Position numbers and translations under genes: made by a program
The notes under the pieces: model-generated
Told to the model about the DNA's origin: nothing
Seen by the model: the letters and a program-made list of their open reading frames with translations, nothing else
Databases searched by the model: none
Part shown: in pieces, positions 8,135-17,745 of the stretch
Layout of the letters: the number at the start of each line of letters is the position of its first letter
Position numbering within the stretch: the first letter of the stretch is position 1
Assembly (NCBI RefSeq): GCF_001424585.1
Contig: NZ_LMPJ01000010.1
Span: forward strand, 124,468 to 188,467
Direction of reading: 5' to 3'
Origin: Chryseobacterium sp. Leaf180
GTDB lineage: Bacteria > Bacteroidota > Bacteroidia > Flavobacteriales > Weeksellaceae
Length of the DNA: 64,000 nucleotides

Positions 8135-9877
8135 TTACTGAAGCTGAAATAGTCTCAACTGACTGTCGACGCCGGAAGTTTTTATAATTCTGTAAATCTG
8201 CTGATTATTAAGTGAATCTCTGATATACAGATCGGTTTCAAAATCGCTGTCGCGCTGAATATTTTTAGCCTTTAAGTACAGTCCGTTTTGACCGGATTCT
8301 GGAGGCGTAACCTGCATCGGAAGTTGATTTTCCCATTTAATATTGCCGGAAATATTTTTAATTTTAGTCAGTGTACCCAGTTTGCCGTTATTGGTCATCA
8401 TCACACCGGAAATATCTCTCGAGTTATTGTATAAACCATACCGCAAATTTGCATTCTCTAAGTATGGCGATGCTATAGAATAAATATTTTCAATCTCATA
8501 CCTATTTCCGTTTTTAAAAAAATCAACGCCATTTTTCTCAGGATTTTCTGTATTACCATAGGTTTGTGTGAGCGCTTTTGTAAAATCCTGACGTTCGATT
8601 TTCACAAGTTCTGCGGTATCTTTCTGCTTCTGATAGATGTCTCTGGCAGCAAAATAATTTGACGAATAGGTTTGATCCTGTACCAGTTTTTTACAGATGA
8701 TTTCGTTACCATTTACTTTTTCGATTTTCAGCATGTACAGTTTATATTCTCCCATAATGGGTGTCCTTAGAACAAAAACCTGACTTGTATTGATGTTTTT
8801 CACACTGTTTTGCCTGAAGTCCTCTTCGTATTTTACCATATATCCGTTACTTTGCATCTGCGTGTACATCATCAGCAAATCGTCTCCTTTATAGTAAAAT
8901 GAAAGGTAAGGAATCAGCAAGAGTAAAAACCAAAGCAGTTTATTGGTTTTGAAACCAACACGTTCTTCTTTCACCACATAAGTTTCTGAAAACCGGTCAT
9001 GCCATCCGGTTTTCCAGAAAAATGAAACGGCATCAAACGGAATATGACGGCAAAGCGTTCGGAGAAAAATATTTCCTGATTGCGGATTCGTTGCCTGCGA
9101 AGTAATAACTCGGGATTCGGTGAGAAATTTTGCGGGCGTCGAACCAAAAACAATTTCAAAAAACGGATAATACAAAAATCTGCAGATAAATAAAAGCAGA
9201 AAAAGGGTAAGTTTACTCTCATTAAACGTTCGCATAAACGTCTCATTATTTCTCAAAAAGATTTCAAAAACCCGGAAAGCAACCGGCATAAAAACCAACG
9301 CCATAATCAACGTATCAACAAAAAAATGAATAAAACGCTGCATTTTTGGTGTGTCTGAGATTTTTACAGTTGTTTCAGAAACAGTTGTATCCAGCACTTT
9401 CTTTTCCCTGATTTTTTTTAAAATCATAAAAGCCAAAACAGCGTATGCAATGTTGAAAACCGGATATAAATACGGAAAAAAACTATACGCTTCACCATTT
9501 CTTTTGGGCAAAATAAAGAAAATAAACATCAGAATATTTACCAGAGAAGTTACATTTGAAATCAGTAATACAGCCATCGAGAAAGCGATCAACCGTGTAT
9601 CTTTTTTGTTTTTAAGAAATATTGCAGCGCCGATAAGCATCATGAAACATACGAAAACTTCATATACGTCAAAGGGAGTTTTATCCGGACCGAGAAATAA
9701 AAGTATTGGTTTGAAAACCCAGTAAAGCTGCAAAAATGGCTGTGGCTCGTGAGCGTCAGTAAAAAATGTCTTTGCGAGAAAATAAGTTTTAAAGGAAAGT
9801 AAAATTCCAAGAATGGAAATTACAAGGGCAGAAAATCCGATTATGCGGACATCTTTTTTAGAATAAAGTTCTTGCAT
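8135..9877 (-). CDS. RDD family membrane protein
   Basis: A 580 aa integral membrane protein. Five or so hydrophobic segments occupy residues 1-160. An RDD-like domain spans about 180-310 (MQRFIHFFVDTLIMALVFMP, later FGSTPAKFLTESRVI), where the Arg-Asp pattern is partly replaced by FVDT. One more segment lies at about 315-335, followed by a 240-residue soluble C-terminal domain of unknown type. Start is ATG at 9877; the next in-frame upstream codon is TTG. A -7 box sits 17 bp upstream. RDD proteins are often transporters or secretion helpers; nothing more specific is visible. Confidence 0.8.
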   Translation of the reverse strand: MQELYSKKDVRIIGFSALVISILGILLSFKTYFLAKTFFTDAHEPQPFLQLYWVFKPILLFLGPDKTPFDVYEVFVCFMMLIGAAIFLKNKKDTRLIAFSMAVLLISNVTSLVNILMFIFFILPKRNGEAYSFFPYLYPVFNIAYAVLAFMILKKIREKKVLDTTVSETTVKISDTPKMQRFIHFFVDTLIMALVFMPVAFRVFEIFLRNNETFMRTFNESKLTLFLLLFICRFLYYPFFEIVFGSTPAKFLTESRVITSQATNPQSGNIFLRTLCRHIPFDAVSFFWKTGWHDRFSETYVVKEERVGFKTNKLLWFLLLLIPYLSFYYKGDDLLMMYTQMQSNGYMVKYEEDFRQNSVKNINTSQVFVLRTPIMGEYKLYMLKIEKVNGNEIICKKLVQDQTYSSNYFAARDIYQKQKDTAELVKIERQDFTKALTQTYGNTENPEKNGVDFFKNGNRYEIENIYSIASPYLENANLRYGLYNNSRDISGVMMTNNGKLGTLTKIKNISGNIKWENQLPMQVTPPESGQNGLYLKAKNIQRDSDFETDLYIRDSLNNQQIYRIIKTSGVDSQLRLFQLQ

Positions 9878-9893
9878 CAAGGTTTAATTTCAG

Positions 9894-9901
9894 CAAAAAT
9901 A
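9894..9901 (-). promoter_or_regulatory. -7 box upstream of RDD gene
   Basis: Minus strand TATTTTTG matches TAnnTTTG, 17 bp before the ATG at 9877, supporting that start. Confidence 0.4.
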
Positions 9902-9976
9902 ATTTTTTTGTAAAAATTTTCTGATTTAAAAATGCAAAGTTTAATATTATCTGATGTTTTATGGTAGATGAGAAAT

Positions 9977-10333
9977 TTAACAGACTCTTTCTTCCAGCAT
10001 TTGAATTGAAAATATCGGGAATTTGTCGCAATTCACTTTAAATGAAATGTTTTTTTCAGCTAAATACTCTTTGATCGTGCAGAAGAGAACACTTAGAATC
10101 CAGATATTGAGAGTCGCAGACTGCGGTTTGTAATTATTGATATTATTCCAGACTTTTTCGAATGTCTTATGAATGATTTCTTCAGCGTAAGACTGCGATT
10201 TAACTGCATTTAAAGCAACGCCGTAAAGCAGTCCGCAGTGTTTTGAATATAGATAATCAAAACCCACTTTCTTTTTCTGCTGAATAAGGCTGCAAAGCTC
10301 ATCATCAGAATAGTTTTTCAAAATCTTTTCCAT
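9977..10333 (-). CDS. Short ECF-like sigma factor, region 2 only
   Basis: A 118 aa protein starting at ATG 10333 (a GTG five codons upstream is an alternative). It aligns by eye with sigma-70 region 2 of ECF factors: DDELCSLIQQKKKVGFDYLY, then QSYAEEIIHKTFEKVWNNI (about 57-75) and NIWILSVLFCTIKEYL, where ECF factors normally have W-L--IARN---D. The region 4 HTH that binds the -35 is absent, and the 96 bp downstream cannot encode it. It may be a degraded ECF gene or a region 2-only regulator. No anti-sigma gene is adjacent. Confidence 0.7.
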   Translation of the reverse strand: MEKILKNYSDDELCSLIQQKKKVGFDYLYSKHCGLLYGVALNAVKSQSYAEEIIHKTFEKVWNNINNYKPQSATLNIWILSVLFCTIKEYLAEKNISFKVNCDKFPIFSIQMLEERVC

Positions 10334-10348
10334 ACTATTTGTGTTCAC

Positions 10349-10994
10349 ATTGTGATGAAAGATTTACCGGTACATCTTTATATTTATTAAAATGAAGAGA
10401 GTACTTCTTAAATGCTTCAATATGTGGTAATCAAATTATATGCTAAACTAGGGTTTTTATGACTGAAGTAATAAAGAATTAAATTATTCTGACTATTTAA
10501 ATAAACTATTAGACTGTGTAAAATCTGATGGATTCTATTATTTAATACTATTCATGCTATCACATTTTGCTAATTTTCAGACTTTTAAATTCTTATGTTA
10601 GTAAATATAAAAGAACAGACGAAATTACTGCTTAAAGTTAATATCAGAATTTACAGTAAAAACGTAATCTTTTTTATTTAGAAATTAGACCTGTAGCTCC
10701 CGGTGTTCTCATGATTTTTCAAAATCCTGCTTTCAGACCGTCATCAAATTTCTTCACTTTTGTTTTTAGTCGTTTCTAATGACAAAAAATCATTCCTGTT
10801 TCATACGTCCAAAAAATACATTCTCTAAAAAAACACGAGATAAATGAGGATTGGGCATTATTAACAATAAAACTGAAATGAGACAGTAAAATTACTTCCT
10901 GTACAAACTCTCTGAAAAAAACAGCCATATTTTAAAGGACAATAAAGAAGAAGATATGCGTGAGATGAAATTCAAAAAAAAATTTAAACAGAAC
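10349..10994. other. AT-rich intergenic region, no gene seen
   Basis: About 650 bp between the sigma-like gene and the terminator of the T9SS gene. Both strands are broken by frequent stops. I see no tRNA, repeat or convincing promoter. Confidence 0.5.
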
Positions 10995-11027
10995 AAAATC
11001 GGCTTCCACATTGTGGAAGCCGATTTT
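10995..11027 (-). terminator. Terminator of T9SS gene at 11051
   Basis: Long perfect hairpin with arms AAAATCGGCTTCCACA and TGTGGAAGCCGATTTT, just downstream of the stop codon at 11051. Confidence 0.85.
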
Positions 11028-11050
11028 AATGAACATTAAATAATTTGAAA

Positions 11051-14000
11051 TTATTTTTTAACGATTTTTTTCGTCACTTTCTGTCCGTCATCAAGTGTGA
11101 TATTGATTAAATACAAACCTGAAGGCAGACTCTGAAGATTCACCGATGAAATATTTTTATCATTTACATTCATCACACGCTGCCCTGAAGCGGCAAAAAT
11201 CTGCACTTCAGTTATTTTAGATCTCGATTTAATAAACAACAGATCTGCAACAGGGTTTGGATAAATGGAAAGGTCATTATTTTCTTTAATCAGATCATCG
11301 ACAGAAAGCGTACATCCTTGATTTACAGCAGCCACAATTGCTTGTCTTGGGCTTTCGCATCCGGTAAGGATTTTCCAGTTGTAAAAGAAATAATAGTATG
11401 CGGTTCCTAAACTACTTCCGGTAATATTAAGGGTACTGGGCACAGAATATGGATAAGATAAGTTGGTATCATCTCGGTACATATTTGTTATTCCTGTCCA
11501 CGCACTTACACCCAATCTGTACGATGCTCCTCCAGCTATTGGAAAGTTCAAAGTAACCGTTTGAGGTGTTGATGCGGCCACAGAGTTTTGTCCAACCACA
11601 TTAACTGTAGCAGAGGTAAGTGCTGTACCGGTAGCTGAAAATAAAGTAATTGTGGCAGTTCCTGCAGTTCCTGCAGTGGCTGAATACGGAAAAAGATCTA
11701 CCGTTTTAAGTGTAAAATCTGACAGTGCTGTAAAAATCATGTATGAACTTAATGCTCCGCCAGTAGTTGCATTAGACTCAATAGATGTTTCTCCTGTACT
11801 AACAATTCCGCCGTTGCTTGCCGACACATAGTAATTCGTTGTTGTTGATAATGCCGGTGTAGTAAACACATTACCTGTTGCCAATGCATTTCCTCCGGTT
11901 GCGTTTGCATACCAGTTTGCAGTGACACCCGTACCCGTTGTAGCCGTAAACGTTGCTTGGCCACCAATACATACAGCTGGCGGTGCAGAAACAGAAAATG
12001 TTGGAATTGCACATAATGTGGTTAAAGATCCTGTAGCAGGAATCCAAGCGGTTTTATCAGTAGGTGAACAGTTTGATCTCACCCAAACAAAATACGATGT
12101 TGATGGATTTAATGGAGAAATAAGCTGCGAGTTTCCTGAAACTGATGTATATGATGGTACTGTAGCAGCTGTAGGAGCTATATTGGTAGTGCTAAAATAT
12201 ACGTCGTAACCCAATGCAGGTGCTGTAGCAGGAGAATTCCACTGAACAGTTGCCGAAGTGGTGGTGACATTGCCTGTCGTCACATTGTTTGGTACAAAAC
12301 AAGTGGGTAATGTTTCCCAATAAAAATCATCATAGTAATATGATTTGCCGTCGGCAGTATTAACGATAGCCAATCTCGCTCCTGCCGGAACAGTGGCAGG
12401 GATTATTACCGTATATTCAGAACTGAGATCATAAGCAGTATTATTGATAGTGATGGCCTCAATGAGATTGAAAGATGATGAATTATTTACATCTGTTACA
12501 TATCCTACATTTATTTTTCCTGGCAAAGCACTTACTTTTGCTTTAAATCTGAGCCAGTTTGTACCTGCATTAACGTTGCTAAACGGTGGCAGTACCGCAA
12601 TGGTAGGGTTTTGTGTTGTAGAACTGAATTGATAAATATTTCTGGTGCCCGATGCAGGCGTTGTGCCGCTTATTGATAACGATCCTGTCCCATTTATTAT
12701 ACGGGCCCAGCAATCTGGAAAAATTGAAGCAATTGAATAGGAATCAAAATTTTCAGACAAAGAATTCACAGCCACACATAAAGTTTTAAAACTTGAGGCA
12801 GCTACCCAATTGCTCTTTTCTGTATTACTGCAAGAAGAACGCACCCAAAGATTATAAGTTGTATTTGCAGCAAGTCCATTTAAAGGTGCGGTGATTGCTG
12901 TAGGACCCACAGTGCCAGAAGGTGTGGTTGTTGAAATAGGTGCTGTGCTGCTCGTTGAATAATAAAATTCGTAGCCGAGAGCGGGGTTTGAAGGTGAAGC
13001 AGACCATAGTACAGATCCAGATGTAGATGAAATTACCTGAGACGTTAAATTAGTCGGAGGAAGACAGTTCGGTTTTTGTTCCCAAACCACATCATCCCAA
13101 TAGTATGCGACATTGTCGGCTGAATTCATGACCGCCAAGCGAGCCGTTGAAGGAATCGTTGAAGGAATCATTACCGTATATTCTGAAGTCGCATCATAAA
13201 CAGTATTGTTAATGTTTAAAGCCTGTAAGGTATTGAAAGTTCCCGCATCAGACGCATTTGTTACATATCCAATATACAAAACACCGTTACCTGAACCAAC
13301 TTTTGCTTTCAAACGAAGCCAGTGGGTTCCCGCATTAACGTTCGAAAATACAGGCAAAACTACAACGGTAGGATTTTGAGTTGTAGAACTGTACTGATAT
13401 ATGTTTCTTGTTCCCGAAGCCGGGCTCGCAGAAGAAATAGACTGAGTTCCGGTTGTAGAAACGATCCTGTTCCAACAAAGAGGAACGGTATTTCCGGTGG
13501 CAAAATTGTCAAAATTTTCATTCAGTGATGTTCCTGAACCACAAAAACTTCTAAAAAGCGCCGATTGTTTCCAGGCACTTTTACTATTGGGCCCACAAGA
13601 TGCACGTACAAAAAAAACATAATCTGTCTGTGGATTCAACGTTAAATTTATACTTGCCGATGTTGCAGTAGACCATGTAGTAGGCGTCATTATAGCCGCT
13701 GCCGGTAATACAGCATATTCCCAGCTTGTTTCAGATGCACCGGCTGCCCATATAGCAACTGCTCCTGTCGCAGAAAGAGAACTGATGAGGGGAACGCTTG
13801 GCGCAGGACACGTTACAGGAAAATTAAATCCTATTGCCGGTCTCTGTGCGGTACTTGACACCAAAAGATTATCCAATATTCCGGTCGTGGTGTTTACATA
13901 TTTTGTCGTATTGAAGTTGCTTGTATTAACACATGGTGAATTAAAATCGTATAGCCAGGTAACATTTGTAGAATTACCGGTATTTACATATTCCATCAGC

Positions 14001-14500
14001 ACCATGAGATTTTTCCCACTCGTATAACTGAAAGGAGTATTTAACGAAAACTGTTTCCATCCGGCAGCACCGGCAGCATTGCTTACCGGATTGCTGTCAT
14101 ATACCAGCGCTGCCCCGGTGATTAAGCCAGACCAGTCGGCATTTGCTACACCAAAATCATTATTATCCGTTTCCTTCAGATAAATTTTGAAGTTGGGAGA
14201 TCCTGCGATATCTGTGCTGCTTACTTTATTAAAATACAGCGAAGTAATCTGCTGGTTTGCAATACCAATCAGTTGTGTCGACGGATAGATCACAGCAGTC
14301 CTGTTTGTAGACAGAGGACTTGTAGTGCTGTTCATGGGGCCGTAAGAATTGTTACCTGCTGTCGAACAGGTACCGCCAACCTGTACCAGTTGCGCGAAGG
14401 AAAAATTGGTAATAAGTAATGCCACAAAAATAGAGTAGCGTACCATTCCAACCTCCCGAACTTTCTTCTGAAGTAGAGAAAAGAGGTTAAGTTTCATCAT
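11051..14500 (-). CDS. T9SS type A secreted protein with fibronectin III and cleaved-adhesin-like domains
   Basis: A 1149 aa surface or secreted protein. The signal peptide ends ITNFSFAQ at about 37; an internal ATG at 14446 gives a more standard signal peptide and is preceded by GGAGG, so it is an alternative start. A jelly-roll-like region (about 40-225) is followed by alternating fibronectin type III modules (about 230-320, 480-570, 725-820) and two near-identical cleaved-adhesin-like modules (about 325-475 and 575-720), each with ASGTRNIYQ and FSNVNAGT motifs. An Ig-like module lies at about 825-900. The C-terminus has the type A sorting domain (LSIYPNPVADLLF ... GLYLINITLDDG ... KKIVKK). 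Probably an adhesin or coat protein; ligand unknown. Confidence 0.88.
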   Translation of the reverse strand: MMKLNLFSLLQKKVREVGMVRYSIFVALLITNFSFAQLVQVGGTCSTAGNNSYGPMNSTTSPLSTNRTAVIYPSTQLIGIANQQITSLYFNKVSSTDIAGSPNFKIYLKETDNNDFGVANADWSGLITGAALVYDSNPVSNAAGAAGWKQFSLNTPFSYTSGKNLMVLMEYVNTGNSTNVTWLYDFNSPCVNTSNFNTTKYVNTTTGILDNLLVSSTAQRPAIGFNFPVTCPAPSVPLISSLSATGAVAIWAAGASETSWEYAVLPAAAIMTPTTWSTATSASINLTLNPQTDYVFFVRASCGPNSKSAWKQSALFRSFCGSGTSLNENFDNFATGNTVPLCWNRIVSTTGTQSISSASPASGTRNIYQYSSTTQNPTVVVLPVFSNVNAGTHWLRLKAKVGSGNGVLYIGYVTNASDAGTFNTLQALNINNTVYDATSEYTVMIPSTIPSTARLAVMNSADNVAYYWDDVVWEQKPNCLPPTNLTSQVISSTSGSVLWSASPSNPALGYEFYYSTSSTAPISTTTPSGTVGPTAITAPLNGLAANTTYNLWVRSSCSNTEKSNWVAASSFKTLCVAVNSLSENFDSYSIASIFPDCWARIINGTGSLSISGTTPASGTRNIYQFSSTTQNPTIAVLPPFSNVNAGTNWLRFKAKVSALPGKINVGYVTDVNNSSSFNLIEAITINNTAYDLSSEYTVIIPATVPAGARLAIVNTADGKSYYYDDFYWETLPTCFVPNNVTTGNVTTTSATVQWNSPATAPALGYDVYFSTTNIAPTAATVPSYTSVSGNSQLISPLNPSTSYFVWVRSNCSPTDKTAWIPATGSLTTLCAIPTFSVSAPPAVCIGGQATFTATTGTGVTANWYANATGGNALATGNVFTTPALSTTTNYYVSASNGGIVSTGETSIESNATTGGALSSYMIFTALSDFTLKTVDLFPYSATAGTAGTATITLFSATGTALTSATVNVVGQNSVAASTPQTVTLNFPIAGGASYRLGVSAWTGITNMYRDDTNLSYPYSVPSTLNITGSSLGTAYYYFFYNWKILTGCESPRQAIVAAVNQGCTLSVDDLIKENNDLSIYPNPVADLLFIKSRSKITEVQIFAASGQRVMNVNDKNISSVNLQSLPSGLYLINITLDDGQKVTKKIVKK
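12290..12830 (-). repeat. Duplicated adhesin module, copy 2
   Basis: Encodes a cleaved-adhesin-like module closely similar to the one at 13070-13560, with shared protein motifs ASGTRNIYQFSSTTQNPT and FSNVNAGTNWLRFKAKV. Indicates internal tandem duplication within the gene at 11051. Boundaries are approximate. Confidence 0.6.
13070..13560 (-). repeat. Duplicated adhesin module, copy 1
   Basis: Partner of the copy at 12290-12830 inside the same gene (ASGTRNIYQYSSTTQNPT, FSNVNAGTHWLRLKAKV). Boundaries are approximate. Confidence 0.6.
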
Positions 14501-14678
14501 AATTATAATATTTAAAGTTTTTTTTGATTAATATATTTGCCTCCTTCCACATCCAAAACAGGAATGATATACCTTATTTTGCGTGTAGCATTTTTCGTAT
14601 AGAGTACTGATAAATAATAAGTAAGGAGGCGGTCAATTTTTTTTTAATAAAATTTTATTATGTTCTTAAAAACTATTT

Positions 14679-17504
14679 TTACTGTTTGTTTTTTACCAAA
14701 ATCCAACCTGAGAATTTGATCGGTGTTTTGCTTTTTGTTTCGTTCCAGGTAATGCTGAACCAGTAATTTCCGGTAGAAACTTTCTTTGTTTTATTAATCG
14801 TTCCGTCCCATATATAACCAGAGGCCTTATCACCTCGAAAAATTTGAATACCATATCTGTCAAAAATTCCGAATACCAAATTAGATTTATTAGCAAGAGC
14901 GGAATAATCTAAAACATCATTTATCCCGTCGTTGTTTGGTGTAATTACGTTTATAATATTTGGTATGGTAACAGTAACCTGCAAAGGTAAGCACTGAAAA
15001 ATATCTCTTACATATACTGTAAATTCTCCTCTCTTAATATTAGGAAAAACATTGGAATCCTGCCATTTCACATTGTCAAGTGAATATTGGTAGGGAGCCG
15101 TTCCTCCTACCACTGATACAGTAAGTCCGTCGCTGGCTATTTCGATATTTGATATAACAGGCTGTTTTGTAGGATAAACAGTTACAGTCTGTCTTGTCGT
15201 ACACTCACCAGTTTTAAGATCAACCCAATATGGGCCTACATGTACATTAGATATAGCCTGTGTGGTTGCACCTGTACTCCATAGATAACCATTGAATCCA
15301 GGTCCTGCGTCCAAAGTGGTTTCACTTTCGATACAGATTTCCTTATCAATTAAAACCGAAGATTTTATCGGTTTTAAAACAAAGAGGGATATTTCGGCAA
15401 CTCTGTAGCATCCGTTTGTATTGCTTACTCTTACATAGACAATACCATCTGCTGCAAGGTAATTTGTAGGATTAAGAATTTCATTGGTCTGGTCATTAGC
15501 ATCAGGCAAAGACGGATAATAATTTTTAACGTTAGCTGGTTGAAGGGTAACAATTGCACTGGTGAGATCAAATATTCCCATAAGTGTATTACTTTCGGTA
15601 AAACATTTTCTTAAGGTTGCGTTAATCACTACAGGCCTTTCAGGTACTGTCAGGGTAAGCGTGATCTGCTCACAATCAACAAATTCAGGATCATTTCCGC
15701 AGAATTTATAGGTAATAACATCCGTACCTGTGAATCCTCCATTGGGAACATAGTTGATAACTCCTGTTGTAGGATTTATAATTGCTGTTCCGTTCGTAGG
15801 AGGCGTAATGATCTGAACAGTACTGGGAACTAAAGTTTGAGTAGAGGATGTAAATGCCGGAACAATATTTAAATAACCTTCGCATATCGTTTTAACAGCC
15901 GTAGATTCCTTTAGACAGGTAAATACCTGATAAGGAGCAGTTGTTGCAGGTGTACAAGATCCTACAGTGATTCTTACGGTATAATTTCCAGACTGCACGG
16001 GAGTATATGAGTTGCTGTTTGCTCCTGTAATAGGAACATCATTTCTAAACCATTGATACGTTTCATAACTGTCATCAACTTCCAAAACCAATCCGGGAAC
16101 GCATTCTCCGGTTTGTTTTGCAATAAGCGGGATAGAAGAAAAACCTGCAAAATAACCACCGTATCCTACCAGACCACTTCCACCGGCAATTCCGGCTGTA
16201 ACCGCTTTACTAGAAGTAATGGTAACGTTTCCTGTCATTCCGTTTAGAGAATACGTCTCCCAATCGCTGGTGCCAGTTACACTATACGGGCCCTGTGCAG
16301 GCGTTGGCGTTACGCCATTTACCAGTACCGCCGCCCCTTTTTCTGTTACGATATTAAGTTTCACATTGTTAGGAGCTTGGGGGAGCATTTCTATCATGCC
16401 GATTTCGTCAATTTTTCTTGGCAAAAGACAATTTAAGGGAGGAATAATATTAAATCCCACAGTTGCGCTGGAATTTGCTGTACCTGCAAGCAATTGATAC
16501 AGATAAGCGTTTTTTGTGGTTTTTACATACATATTATAGTGATTACTTCCCTGATCGATGTAATTCATATTATTAGGCTCATTCACCCGATAATGTTGGC
16601 CTTCATTAATGGTAGCAACAGCAACAGGATTATTATTGATAAATATTTGAGTGTTGTCTTCTGTTGCTACCAAAAGCACATCTTCTGTTTTGGCGGCGAT
16701 ATTACCGAATCCTTTGATAATAATATACTCTTTTCCGAGCCTTTCGGTAGGAACAGACTGATCCATTATTATATCTCCACCTGTCAGCGGCGTTCCAATA
16801 TTATATTCTCCCAGAAAGTTGCCGTTTGTTACTGATACCGGCTTGTTTGAAACTATTTTAGCACCTATAAAACCAGTTTTGTTTCCAGTTTGGTCACCTT
16901 TTCCTTCAATAATATAAGACTGTCCTTTGTTGAGTGTAATGTTTAAAACCGGAGAAGCTGCACCGGTAATACCATTGCTGAACACCACAGTAGGCGAATA
17001 CCCAGAAATTGTAACAGTGGTATTGTCTTCCGTCGCCAGAATTCCTGTTGTGAAATTCATGATTGAAGTTGGATTTGTAATCGGGGCAGCAACTGCATAG
17101 AATTTTTTTCCAATTCCTGCTTTTCCTTTGGACGACAAAATTTCACCATGCAATGGAATCAAAAACCTGAATGTCGCAAAGAAAGGCTTGGTGCCTTTTA
17201 GATAGAGCCCTTTAGTACTTACCGTAAAAAGTTGTCCTACCGAAGAACCGATCATATCCCCAGCGTTTATGTCAAACACTTGCGGACTTCCTTTACTGAT
17301 TGTTGAGGTTCCTAAGATATTTCCGTTATTGTAAATGGTAACCGTAAAAGGAGTTAATGAATCTGTGGAGAGATACAATGCCTGTTTCGCCACAATAGAT
17401 AAATTGGAGGTAGAAAAAGGCGCAAACCAATGCTCTGTATCTCTCTGCGCTGAAAGTTTACTAAAGGCTAAAATTAATAATAGTGTAAAAAGTATTTTTT
17501 TCAT
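14679..17504 (-). CDS. T9SS type B (gliding motility-like C-terminus) protein with IgGFc-binding-like N-terminal domain
   Basis: A 941 aa secreted protein. I chose ATG at 17504, which begins the signal peptide MKKILFTLLLILAFSKLSAQ; an ATG 15 codons upstream gives no recognisable signal. Residues about 20-470 resemble the IgGFc-binding N-terminal domain (RFLIPLHGEIL, GKKFYAVAAP, repeated TTVTISG and TQIFINN type strands). Then come PKD/Ig-like segments (YQWFRNDVPITG; TGTDVITYKFCGND; YLWSTGATTQAIS). The end is a type B sorting domain: VITPNNDGINDVL, FDRYGIQIFRG, YIWDGT, STGNYWFSI. Likely surface adhesion protein carried by T9SS. It is the middle gene of three same-strand T9SS substrates. Confidence 0.88.
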   Translation of the reverse strand: MKKILFTLLLILAFSKLSAQRDTEHWFAPFSTSNLSIVAKQALYLSTDSLTPFTVTIYNNGNILGTSTISKGSPQVFDINAGDMIGSSVGQLFTVSTKGLYLKGTKPFFATFRFLIPLHGEILSSKGKAGIGKKFYAVAAPITNPTSIMNFTTGILATEDNTTVTISGYSPTVVFSNGITGAASPVLNITLNKGQSYIIEGKGDQTGNKTGFIGAKIVSNKPVSVTNGNFLGEYNIGTPLTGGDIIMDQSVPTERLGKEYIIIKGFGNIAAKTEDVLLVATEDNTQIFINNNPVAVATINEGQHYRVNEPNNMNYIDQGSNHYNMYVKTTKNAYLYQLLAGTANSSATVGFNIIPPLNCLLPRKIDEIGMIEMLPQAPNNVKLNIVTEKGAAVLVNGVTPTPAQGPYSVTGTSDWETYSLNGMTGNVTITSSKAVTAGIAGGSGLVGYGGYFAGFSSIPLIAKQTGECVPGLVLEVDDSYETYQWFRNDVPITGANSNSYTPVQSGNYTVRITVGSCTPATTAPYQVFTCLKESTAVKTICEGYLNIVPAFTSSTQTLVPSTVQIITPPTNGTAIINPTTGVINYVPNGGFTGTDVITYKFCGNDPEFVDCEQITLTLTVPERPVVINATLRKCFTESNTLMGIFDLTSAIVTLQPANVKNYYPSLPDANDQTNEILNPTNYLAADGIVYVRVSNTNGCYRVAEISLFVLKPIKSSVLIDKEICIESETTLDAGPGFNGYLWSTGATTQAISNVHVGPYWVDLKTGECTTRQTVTVYPTKQPVISNIEIASDGLTVSVVGGTAPYQYSLDNVKWQDSNVFPNIKRGEFTVYVRDIFQCLPLQVTVTIPNIINVITPNNDGINDVLDYSALANKSNLVFGIFDRYGIQIFRGDKASGYIWDGTINKTKKVSTGNYWFSITWNETKSKTPIKFSGWILVKNKQ

Positions 17505-17745
17505 AGTTTTTATGATCATAAAATAATAGTCCTTAAAAAGACACGTCATAGCAAAAATTATCAGTTTTGTTTAGTCTGCAGATTTTATTATCTGTTTCTC
17601 ACAAGAATCCGCATGGTGTACTTTACAGGAATGCTCTCTTCGTTTGGTTCACTTATATTAAAGTAATACCTCGAGGTGCCTGTAGATTTAGCCTTGCCGG
17701 AGGACTTGCCATCCCATTTATAGTGATTGAACTCGCTGTAGTTTT

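Noticed and set aside
10349..11050. Missing sigma region 4 or a small RNA in the gap
   Set aside because: The gap is upstream of the sigma-like gene start, not at its 3' end, and no structured RNA pattern was seen.
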